From Limnomonas spitsbergensis (Eukaryota > Chlorophyta > Chlorophyceae > Chlamydomonadales): a stretch of DNA of 64,000 nucleotides. Positions 58,301-64,000 of the stretch are shown in pieces. The notes beneath the pieces are model-generated. The model was given only the letters and a program-made list of their open reading frames with translations, was not told where the DNA came from and did no database searches. A program made the translations under genes and the position numbers. The stretch lies in contig JAYJMM010000092.1 of assembly GCA_037349105.1 (NCBI GenBank), positions 1,240,001-1,304,000 on the forward strand, given 5' to 3'. Within the stretch, counting starts at the first letter, position 1; the number at the start of each line of letters is the position of its first letter.

Positions 58301-61300
58301 CCCAAGATCTCTGCTTCAGTTCCTAGGATCCACTCTCCTAGGGTCTGTGCTCTCACACTTAAGATCCATACCTAATATCCGTGTGTTCATACCTGGGATC
58401 TGGACCATACGGCAGACCTTGCCTGCCATGCGGCTTGTTGCTCCCGTCATCTTCAGGCAGGCCTGCCATAACCTTTTCCCTGTTGGCCACGCACACAACA
58501 AACAATCTTCATGTATAGCTCGCCAGGTAACCCTAAACCCTAAACCTTAAACCCTAAACCCTGTTGGACACGCAAACAACAAAAAGTCTCCACTCATTGC
58601 CCGCCGTGCAACGAATAATTGTGTATTTGACACACACACAAATGCACTTTTGTTTTCTCGGCAGACTGGGCTTCCGTTTCTGTTCTGGCCTTTTAAGTGA
58701 ATTCAGCAGTTGTGGCAATTTTGTTCAAGTTTGCTGTGTTGCTATTGCGGTTTGTTACGTCCCCGTAACTGCCCTAGCAAAACCCAGCCAGCACCCCCAT
58801 CACCATCTCCTCAACAGCCCTAGTACCTTACCAGCATCCCCACCGACTGCCATATCAAGCTGCAGCCAGCTCCACCCTAGTGAAACCTCAACTACCTGAT
58901 CAAGCCCCAGCCAGCCCCCCACCATCATCCCCTCAAAAGCCCTAGTACCATACCAGCATCCTTCTAACCTGCCCTAGCAAGCCCCAGCCAGCACCCCACC
59001 TGCATCCTTCCACCATCACCAGCTCCAGCCATTTGTGAACCTTCAGCAGCAGGGCAGGAGCAAAGGGTTGGGGTTTAAAACGGGTTTCAGAGGGTCTGCC
59101 AGAAGTTTCAGGTTTTAGGGTTAGCCAGATATTTAGGGTCAAGATTGTGTCAGAGGTTTCAGGGTTTAGGGTTAGCCAGATATCTTAGGGTCAAGATTGT
59201 GTCAGAGGTTTCAGGGTTTAGGGTTAGCCAAATATTTAGGGTCAAGATTGTGTCAGAGGTTTCAGGGTTTATGGCTAGCCAGATATCTTAGGGTCAAGAA
59301 TGTGTCAGAGGTTTCAGGGTTTAGGGCTAGCCAGATATCTTAGGGTCAAGAATGTGTCAGAGGGTTCAGGGCTGAGGGTTCACCAGAGGGGTTATGCTGA
59401 GGGCTAAGGTTGAGGGTTTGCCAGAGGGTTGACGGTTGAAGGTTGAGGGTTGAGGGTTAACCAACAGGGCAGTCAGAAGCGTATAATTAAGGCTTGAGGC
59501 TTGCCAGATGGGTTGGTCAGAGGTCATGGGTGAAGGGTTGGCCGGAGGGTTGGCAAGAGGGTTGGCCAGAGGGTTGGCCGGAGGGTTGGCCAGAGGGTTG
59601 GCCAGAGGGTTGGCCAGAGGGTTGATCAGAGGGTTGGCCAGAGGGTTGGCCAGAGGGTTGGCCAGAGGGTTGGCCAGAGGGTTGGCCAGAGGGTTGGCCA
59701 GCGGGTTGGCCAGAGGGTTGGCCAGATGGTTGGCCAGAGGGTTGATCAGAGGGTTGGCCAGAGGGTTGGCCAGAGGGTTGGCCAGAGGGTTGGCCAGAGG
59801 GTTGGCCGGAGGGTTGGCCAGAGGGTTGGCCAGAGGGTTGGACAGAGGGTTGGCCAGATGGTTGGCCGGAGGGTTGGCCAGAGGGTTGGCCAGAGGGTTG
59901 GCCAGAGGGTTGATCAGAGGGTTGGCCAGAGGGTTGGCCAGAGGGTTGGCCAGAGGGTTGGCCAGAGGGTTGGCTAGAGGGTTGGCTGGAGGGTTGGCTG
60001 GAGGGTTGGCCAGAGGGTTGGCCAGAGGGTTGGCCAGAGGGTTGGCCAGAGGGTTGGCCAGAGGGTTGGCCGGAGGGTTGGCCAGAGGGTTGGCCAGAGG
60101 GTTGGCCAGAGGGTTGGCCGGAGGGTTGGCCAGAGGGTTGGCCAGAGGGTTGGCCAGAGGGTTGATCAGAGGGTTGGCCAGAGGGTTTAGGGTTCAGGTT
60201 TGCCAGAGGGTTTAAGGTTTAGGTTTGCCAGAATGTTAAGAATTCAGGCGTGCCAAAGGGTAAGCCAGTGAGTTTGCCACAGGGTTTAGGGTTCAGGTTT
60301 GCCAGCATTAAGGCTTCAGGGCTTGCCAGCTGTCCTTACCAGCTGTCCAGGGTTTGCAGTTTGCCAGAAGGTTTGCCACAGGCTAGTAGTTAAGGGATTG
60401 CCAGAGATTAACCCTAAACCCTAAACTATCTGAATGCATCCATCCCCCTAAAGGATACGTATGCCGCACCCCCCTAAAGGATGTGTATGCCGCACCCGCT
60501 TAAGGATACGTATGCCGCACTCCATTAAAATATAAATATATGTATGCAGTTCAATCCACCTGCGTCATGGAAGCCTCATCTGAATGGTTCCAACCTCTCA
60601 ATGACATGTATGCTGCACCCCCCTTATCAGAGTACCGTAGTCACGGACGTATTTCGTTATTTTGATCGTTCTTCAGGGAGCAACGAAATCGACTGTGAAC
60701 ATGTTTTTGACTGGAATATTTCACGTTAAGGGGCAACAAATAAAAAAAGACGCCAAAACAGCGACTTGTTAAGCAACAACGAAATTCGAAAACAACGAAA
60801 CACGTCCGTGACTACGGTAGTACCACCCTCGTAAGCACTTTCCCCCTTTTTCAGTTCCGCCCACCTGCGCAATGTAAGCCTCATCCGGATGATTCCATCC
60901 TCTCAGGGAGATGCTTCCACCCAGGAGCGCCATGCGAACGTCCTCACCTACAACAGCAACAGCAACAGGAACAGGGGCAGTGAACACTCGAGTGTATGCA
61001 GCATCAGCGACAAAAGCATGAAGTTGAGCACAAGCATGTACATGAGCATGCGCATGAGCATGCACATGAGTATGGACATGAGCATGCACATGAGTATAAA
61101 CAAGAGCATGCACATACGCATGGGCATGAGCATGAGCATGCACGTGAGCATGAACATGATTATGAGCATGGGAGTCAAATTCTCCCTATTTTACCTCTAA
61201 TCATGCGTTCCATTACCCGCTCCAGCCGTGTGCGGTCCCCCTGCATCCCCACAGATTGTGAAAGGACTTCCCGGGGCAGCTCCGAGTGGTACTCGTGCAT

Positions 61301-61330
61301 CCGCTGGAGAAGCTGGCCGTACCGCAACAC
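40052..61330 (-). CDS. SGNH-hydrolase-like protein, sixteen exons over 21 kb (5' end open)
   Basis: Join, in transcription order: 61330-61195, 60947-60865, 59040-59000, 58479-58393, 57602-57471, 53212-53148, 51716-51601, 50137-50095, 49152-49067, 48576-48479, 47528-47195, 44797-44618, 43303-43172, 42599-42519, 41867-41793, 40186-40052; 607 codons ending in TAG. Every intron is GT-AG and all fifteen phases agree. Block I is [11 protein letters not shown] (serine codon about 60913); block [15 protein letters not shown]; block [16 protein letters not shown]; then [35 protein letters not shown], and block [16 protein letters not shown] (Asp about 48511, His about 48502). The C-terminal half, with WHWINEG...[39 protein letters not shown] and GHKFKVVG, resembles long green-algal SGNH-like proteins as I remember them. 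The family contains esterases and acyltransferases; substrate unknown. The first exon begins at an acceptor, so N-terminal exons are missing. Confidence 0.85.
40190..40640 (-). repeat. Copies of exon 16's start with acceptor, in AGTGAATGGTG repeats
   Basis: Copies ending at 40427 and 40573 repeat the intron end CACTGGCAG and the exon start GTGAAGACCCTGGA of the true last exon (40186). Between them are 14-bp CCAGTGAATGGTGT units that come from the intron end. Confidence 0.85.
40952..41161 (-). pseudogene. Possible hAT/DUF659-type transposase fragment in intron 15
   Basis: The frame contains [18 protein letters not shown] and then [15 protein letters not shown]. This resembles the TDN...AxxxLxxxYP...GCxAHxLNL segment of hAT-like transposases, with G in place of the usual C. 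It is flanked by acceptor- and donor-like sequences, so an alternative exon of the SGNH gene cannot be excluded, but the exon 15-16 phases work without it. Confidence 0.35.
41580..41800. repeat. About 27-bp repeats next to exon 15's donor
   Basis: Eight units of CCCACCATGCCCACCATAAACCCTCGG. On the minus strand they repeat the GGTGGGC donor region of exon 15 (GTTAAG then GTGGGC at 41787-41792). Confidence 0.8.
41880..42320. other. Intron 14 with TTTAGGG-type repeats
   Basis: Runs of GGGTTTAGGGTTTGAGCTGG and variants at 41880-42090, a degenerate telomere-like intronic repeat. Confidence 0.6.
42710..43030 (-). repeat. Two diverged copies of exon 13's 3' edge plus donor in intron 13
   Basis: Copy 1 (42731-42825) reads GPGEG ... 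[12 protein letters not shown] then GTGGAC. Copy 2 (about 42980-43030) is degenerate with a stop but keeps AAAAG then GTGAGA. The true exon ends [12 protein letters not shown] then GTGAGC at 43171. Confidence 0.85.
43380..43985 (-). repeat. 83-bp array of exon 13's 5' region in intron 12
   Basis: Seven to eight units (one lacks 6 bp) with ATAACACGCAGCGTCAGCTC, GAGCAAACC and GATCTAGATCTTGATC. On the minus strand each unit encodes a relic of the exon 13 peptide SELTLRV, LD. The GATC-rich part comes from the intron end before exon 13. Confidence 0.85.
44240..44617 (-). repeat. About 150-bp units carrying exon 12's 3' edge plus donor
   Basis: Three copies with CACACGCACCTCCTTTGAAAC, the reverse complement of the exon 12 end (TCAAAGGAG then GTGCGTG), and the preceding TTCAGCAAGTGGGG-like stretch. 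They run directly into the true exon at 44618. Confidence 0.85.
45111..45830. repeat. 40-bp array in intron 11
   Basis: Eighteen copies of CTCTGGGGTGGGATTCTGAG plus CTCCAAACCCTAATCAAYCT. The unit resembles the start of the same intron next to exon 11's donor (47157-47196, AAACCCTAATC ... GGGATGGGATCCT), so it also looks donor-proximal in origin. Confidence 0.9.
45890..47160. repeat. About 63-bp array in intron 11
   Basis: About nineteen units of AACCATGAACCCCTCAACCC, CAAACCCCGAGCCTCTGAAC, AAAGCTTCTTGAATATAACC, with some units extended by TTATATAACC. It contains CCCTAAACC motifs. Confidence 0.9.
47529..48478. other. Intron 10 with one copy of exon 10's 3' part
   Basis: 48363-48430 on the minus strand reads [19 protein letters not shown], a copy of the exon 10 segment [16 protein letters not shown], but it has lost the splice donor (GATGGCG instead of GATGGTG). 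The rest is AT-rich with TTTAGGG motifs. Confidence 0.7.
48577..49066 (-). repeat. Intron 9: copies of exon 10's acceptor edge and exon 9's donor edge
   Basis: At 48610-48720 two copies of exon 10's start occur; one keeps the acceptor (TGTTCAG then ATGATGAA). At 48803-48900 and 48922-49020 two copies of exon 9's end (EHFLIKEY ... LSSRAALYQ in the nearer one) keep the donor GTACAG. So both ends of this one intron have been duplicated inward. Confidence 0.85.
49226..49669. mobile_element. MITE-like insertion, CGCGCA-motif family (left end weak)
   Basis: Right end GTTCTACGG then TA. The left end after TA is degenerate (ATAGAAACCGG). It shares internal character with the element at 53329: about nine copies of a CCGCGCAC / CGTGCAGC motif in 440 bp. 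It lies in intron 8. Confidence 0.55.
50575..51600 (-). repeat. Seven or more units carrying exon 7's 3' edge plus donor (intron 7)
   Basis: Motifs such as CAAGAGAAGGCCTCGAAATC and CACAATGGCAGGCC recur near 50580, 50680, 50815, 50995, 51174, 51310, 51440 and 51600 within C-rich filler. On the minus strand each repeats the exon end [12 protein letters not shown]. The 51174, 51310 and 51600 copies are followed by a GTGAGC or GTGAAC donor, others by GTGAGT-like variants. Confidence 0.85.
51800..51900 (-). repeat. Copy of exon 7's acceptor edge, then a CA microsatellite
   Basis: 51812-51862 on the minus strand repeats TGTGTTTTCAG then ATATGGACC and AGGTTCTTCAG from the true exon 7 start (51716). 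51872-51900 is (CA)n. Confidence 0.8.
52348..52386. repeat. (TA)n microsatellite in intron 6
   Basis: About eighteen TA dinucleotides. Confidence 0.95.
52450..53147 (-). repeat. CAG/CAA tract and 129/135-bp units carrying exon 6 with its donor
   Basis: 52450-52740 is CAR-triplet-rich. 52745-53147 holds three extra copies of exon 6's end, [13 protein letters not shown] (one with A for D), each followed by GTGAGT (GCGAGT in the furthest) and a CAG/CAA tract. Spacings of the TCCACAT word are 129, 135 and 135 bp, all multiples of three, so the minus-strand frame stays open through the copies until the last one. Confidence 0.85.
53213..53328. other. Acceptor-side end of intron 5
   Basis: TTTAGGG-like and CAGGGTTAAGG words between exon 6 and the MITE at 53329. 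Nothing else seen. Confidence 0.4.
53329..53825. mobile_element. 497-bp MITE with TA target and CYGTAGAACCG ends
   Basis: Flanked by TA (53327-53328 and 53826-53827). Terminal inverted repeats CTGTAGAACCG / CGGTTCTACGG have one mismatch. It contains about ten copies of a CCGCGCAS or CGTGCAGC motif, all in the same orientation. TA target and short inverted ends fit a Tc1/mariner-type passenger element. No coding capacity. It lies in intron 5. Confidence 0.7.
54029..56690. repeat. 29-bp satellite, about 90 copies, in intron 5
   Basis: Unit AGGCGTCTGGCTTCCCTTAA plus CCCTTAAGT with CTCAACCC, CTAAACCC and CTAATCCC variants. Higher-order blocks repeat (for example 54029-54360 and 54390-54660 carry the same variant order), showing segmental duplication of the array itself. 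The first unit derives from CATCAGCCAGGGC, a motif that recurs at 56720 and 56854. Confidence 0.95.
56895..57470 (-). repeat. 126-bp units carrying exon 5's 3' half plus donor
   Basis: Four full copies and partial ones. On the minus strand each contains CAASHIELI(N/D)LAVPAAG, the GYAER end of exon 5 and its donor GTGTGG, then intron sequence. They abut the true exon at 57471. Confidence 0.92.
57610..58392. repeat. Intron 4: about 91-bp G-rich units, then exon 4 donor-edge copies
   Basis: 57610-57905 has three units with GGGGTCGAAGCCTAGTTTA and GGGGGGCTGGCGGATTGGTG. 58250-58392 has several short copies of the exon 4 end and donor (GATCY..AG then GTATG on the minus strand), next to the true donor at 58392. 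Confidence 0.75.
58480..58999. repeat. Intron 3 with copies of exon 3's donor edge
   Basis: 58780-58999 repeats GCCCCAGCCAGC...CACCATC and CCTAGTACC words, which match the exon 3 donor region (CCAGCACCCCACCTGCATCC) in two or three diverged units. 58530-58560 is CCCTAAACC telomere-like. Confidence 0.6.
59100..59380. repeat. About 59-bp repeats in intron 2
   Basis: Five units with TTTCAGGGTTTAGGGTTAGC and CAGATATCTTAGGGTCAAGA, containing TTTAGGG. Confidence 0.85.
59528..60190. repeat. 12-bp satellite (GGGTTGGCCAGA)n in intron 2
   Basis: About 55 units with variants GGCCGGA, GATCAGA and GGCTGGA. The period is a multiple of three, so plus-strand frames stay open (GLAR repeats); I treat it as a satellite. 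Confidence 0.93.
60540..60610 (-). repeat. Copy of exon 2's 3' edge plus donor in intron 2
   Basis: The minus strand reads [15 protein letters not shown] then GTGGAT, matching the exon 2 end [15 protein letters not shown] then GTGGGC at 60864. Short TATGCCGCACCCCCCTAAAG units next to it (60450-60540) are further partial copies. Confidence 0.85.
60635..60817. mobile_element. 183-bp MITE with 24-bp inverted ends
   Basis: CCGTAGTCACGGACGTATTT CGTT at the left pairs with the right end with one mismatch. Flanked by TA (60633-60634, 60818-60819); AGT is an alternative 3-bp duplication. It sits between the exon 2 edge copy and the true exon 2. Confidence 0.8.
61029..61170. repeat. ATGAGCATGCAC-type 6/12-bp repeats in intron 1
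   Basis: About 22 imperfect hexamer units of ATGAGC, ATGCAC and ATGGAC. Confidence 0.85.
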
Positions 61331-61344
61331 CTACACAGTACATG

Positions 61345-61485
61345 CACGTATAGTGACATCAGCTCCGAGCGGTACGCATGCATCCTCCGGAGCAGCCCGC
61401 CGTACCGCAAAACCTGCACTTGCATCAGCCCCGAGCTTACGCGTGCCTCCGCTCGAGCAGCCTGCTGTACCGCACAATCTGTGCG
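61345..61485 (-). repeat. Two extra copies of the first seen exon's 5' edge with acceptor
   Basis: Minus-strand copies GTGCAG then GTTTTGCGGTACGGC, and CGCACAG then ATTGTGCGGTACAGC. Their peptide-like reading VLRYGGLLRRMHAYRSEL parallels the true exon's [18 protein letters not shown]. The true acceptor is GTGTAG at 61331. Confidence 0.88.
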
Positions 61486-62400
61486 GTACCAAAATAAGGC
61501 ACTGCCACTTCAGAGTGCGCAGATGGTGTGAGGCGGGAGGAAGAATAAGGGGAACAGCGCTTAACCATAAACCCTCAACTCTTTACCTTTGTCCCTGGAT
61601 GGAAAGCGGCGCTTAACCCTTGCCCTAACCTTAACCTCTAGCCCTTAAACCTCGGAAAGAAAGCAGCGATAAAACCCTAAACCCTTAATACTTGATAGGG
61701 AAATATTGTTATCCAAAACCCTTACCCTTACCTCGAACCTAAAACCTATAAAGGAAAGCAACAACTAATCCTGTTCATCGTTTTGAAGGGTAGCAGTGCT
61801 TCACCCTAGCCCTAAACCCTACTCCGAAACCCTTGGATGGTGAAGCAGCACTTTACCCTAAACCCTAAGAAGGGAAGCACCTTCCTTTGATATACCCTAA
61901 CCCTGAATTATAAGCGAGGAAGCAGCGCTAAACCCTCAACTCTAAGAAGGTGAGCAGCTTTAAACCCTGACCCTGAACTCCAAGCCGGCTAGCGGGGATG
62001 TAGTTATGAAACCTATCCCTGGAACCTACCCCTATACCCTATCCCCGAACCCTATCCCTGATCCCTATCCCTGATCCCTATCCCTGAGCCCTATCCCTGA
62101 ACCTGATCCCTGAACCCTATATCACTATATATAAAGCTTACGAACCCTTAACCATTGTAGCACTTGCAAACTTCAACACTTAAGCCGTATCAGGGTTGCA
62201 GTCATAAACCTTGTCCTCAAAACCTCGTAAGGGAAGAGCAGCTGTAAACCCTAACTCTAAGACCTTAACATGAAGGAGATTTTTAACCCTAAACCTAAAC
62301 CCTAGACAGGGAAGCGGTGCAGCTCATGGCAGCCAGGAGGCGCTGTGAATAAGGTTAGGGTTTAGGTAGGTTGAGGGTTCAGGCAGAGAGCAAGCTGCGT
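61486..62400. other. Degenerate CCCTAAACCCT / CCCTATCCCTGA repeats
   Basis: Dispersed CCCTAAACC words at 61565-61640, 61670-61690 and 61800-62300 and a CCCTATCCCTGA run at 62020-62115. No exon was identified; missing upstream exons of the SGNH gene may lie here or further right. Confidence 0.5.
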
Positions 62401-62505
62401 CCCGCAGGATCGAGAGTCAGATCTGAATGAAGGTACCAATAGTAAACAATCTGAATAACCGGCAAGGGACATAAATTAGCAGGACCGGTGTACCCTAATG
62501 GTAGA

Positions 62506-62727
62506 CAAACCGTAGATTTGAAATGCCTTCCCTCGGGTACACAACTTCAATTATTTTACGTTGCCCTCATCGAGGCAGTTGTTTAATGCTGCCTTGATGG
62601 CTGATTTTGTTTGCGTTAGGGAGAACGCCATCCCTCGCTCGAAATAATAATTATTTAATTATCCCTCAGACACATCCCTCACCCCAAACAACGTTCATTA
62701 GGAGGGAAGTCTATTCGAATCTACGGT
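62506..62727. mobile_element. Candidate MITE with ACCGTAGATTTGAA ends and CCCTCG motifs
   Basis: Left ACCGTAGATTTGAAATGCCT pairs imperfectly with the right end (TTCGAATCTACGGT), continuing through a CTTCCCTC block. TTCCCTCG / ATCCCTC motifs recur about seven times from 62526 to 62772. No clear target duplication. Confidence 0.4.
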
Positions 62728-64000
62728 GCATTACTTATGACTGTAAATTTTAATTGCCTTCCCTCGTACCTGAATGATTGGATTATTTTAAATTAGCCCT
62801 TTAGGGAAATGTCGATTAAGACTACCGGGAAGGGACGAAACCGATTGCAAATCTCAATTTCTGACTGGAATCTAGCATCCAAGATCGATATCCCGCAACA
62901 TGTATGTTCCCCCCACTCCTGTAAACAACGCGTGGAAAGGAAGAAGGCAACTACAGTATACAAGGATCCTAATAAGCTGTGATAGATCTACATCGTGCTA
63001 CTAATTAATGTTGCTTCGAGGTCGAGAGGTACATTTATACACGAAATTTAAATCGTGAACGCCTAATTTCAGTCATTTACAACATTTGAATGACTTTCTA
63101 TCCAGAGAGTGGTATTGAAAGGCTCAAATGGTTTTGCAATGATTCTCATCGATGTTGTTTGATGTAGCTGGTAAGACCCACACCAATGCAGCAGCGATTA
63201 CACTGCTTCTACTCCTGTGCCTACTGCTGCCTGGTGAGGGCCCGCTAGCTAGGTCGGGACAACGCCTGTTCACGCGATTTAACAGGTAGCGATTCACGCC
63301 CTTGCGTGCCATGCGTGCACTTTTGCCAACATAGCCAGTTCAATTGACAAATTTGTAAGGCCTTGCTAGGCCTGCCTCCTAGTAACTATCCCTGCCAATG
63401 ATTCCTGCATCACAATTCATATCCCATATGCCCATGCGTGTCATGAAAGGCCATGCAAGGTCATGCAAGGCCATGCGAGTCATGCAAGGCCATGCTCCAT
63501 GCAGGGGCTGCGCAATTATACCCATGCTCACGTTGGAGCTCCAGTCACTGCCTTCACCTCCTGCGCCATTGGAGAGTACGAAGCGCAGGGCGACCTGTGT
63601 GGCATTGCAACCTGTCGTTAAACATGGGGTTTAGGCTTCGATGAAGTGGAAGGCATGACTTGCCAGAAGGAGGCATATCGTCGGCATAGGGGCCTCGAGA
63701 CGATTCCGAGGACGTGAGCGCGAGAGTTACAGACAGGGGGGGATGCCTCCCATGCCGATAAGGGGTAGCTGTCAGCTGACGGTAAGGGTATTTGTCTGTA
63801 TCGGGACCTGGTCGGATGAAACTCGGATAGAATAGCACAGCTAAAAGTAAAGCGTGAGTCTGTGCGTGATCAAAAGTCGTTTACAGCTTGTGAGCGGTGA
63901 AAACCAGGGGTGGGAACGTTTTGGGTTTCGAAGCAGTCAGTTTTCGATTTTAATTTCTCGATCAGCTCGCCATGCTCGCCCGGTGCAGCATAGCGTGAAG
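62728..64000. other. Right end of window, no confident gene
   Basis: AT-rich to 63120, then ordinary sequence. Minus-strand frames 63124-63312 and 63554-63838 could be upstream exons: at 63551 the minus strand has AATGGCGCAGGAG then GTGAAG, a short ATG exon in the phase needed by the first seen SGNH exon, but this is weak. A run of CATGCAAGGC repeats lies at 63440-63500. Confidence 0.35.

Noticed and set aside
59508..60215. 235-residue GLAR-repeat frame
   Set aside because: Translation of a 12-bp satellite inside intron 2 of the SGNH gene, on the opposite strand.

Overview
The window looks like nuclear DNA of a green-lineage microalga, probably a chlorophyte. Three things point there: a plant-type WEE1 kinase gene with conventional GT-AG introns, TTTAGGG/CCCTAAA-type motifs scattered through introns and spacers, and a TOC1/kangaroo-like retroelement with split direct repeats. 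The species cannot be named from the sequence alone. All gene models were built by hand from reading frames, splice sites and phase agreement.

Layout. 1-10438: a young retroelement of about 10.7 kb (its left end is off the window) with the order A1-body-B1-A2-B2. It encodes a giant internally duplicated Gag-like protein, split by one frameshift, and no visible reverse transcriptase, RNase H or recombinase. 12646-18245 (-): a four-exon gene for a Q/A/S/P-rich protein of unknown function. 19.2-21.4 kb: a hairpin-forming repeat array, AACGG repeats, a LINE reverse transcriptase fragment and one arm of a large inverted repeat. 22743-26448 (-): a complete nine-exon WEE1-like kinase gene lying between the two arms of that inverted repeat (20.5-21.3 and 26.9-28.0 kb). 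28.9-35.1 kb (-): exons of an unknown, possibly extracellular protein, with a 3.5-kb LINE-like element (29589-33084, +, 12-bp target duplication) inserted between exon groups. 35-40 kb: GC-triplet, 9-bp and 65-bp tandem arrays.

40052-61330 (-): one gene of at least 21 kb, sixteen exons and 607 codons, for an SGNH-hydrolase-like protein. Only about 9 % of the span is coding. Introns are filled with minisatellites and MITE-like insertions. 61.3-64 kb: degenerate telomere-like repeats and unresolved upstream sequence.

The main observation is about introns. In almost every intron of the SGNH gene, and also in two other genes, the tandem repeats contain copies of the neighbouring exon edge together with its splice donor or acceptor and adjoining intron. 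The introns therefore seem to have grown by repeated tandem duplication across splice junctions, leaving ladders of decoy splice sites. The second highlight is the pair of retroelements that keep accessory domains but lack a reverse transcriptase.
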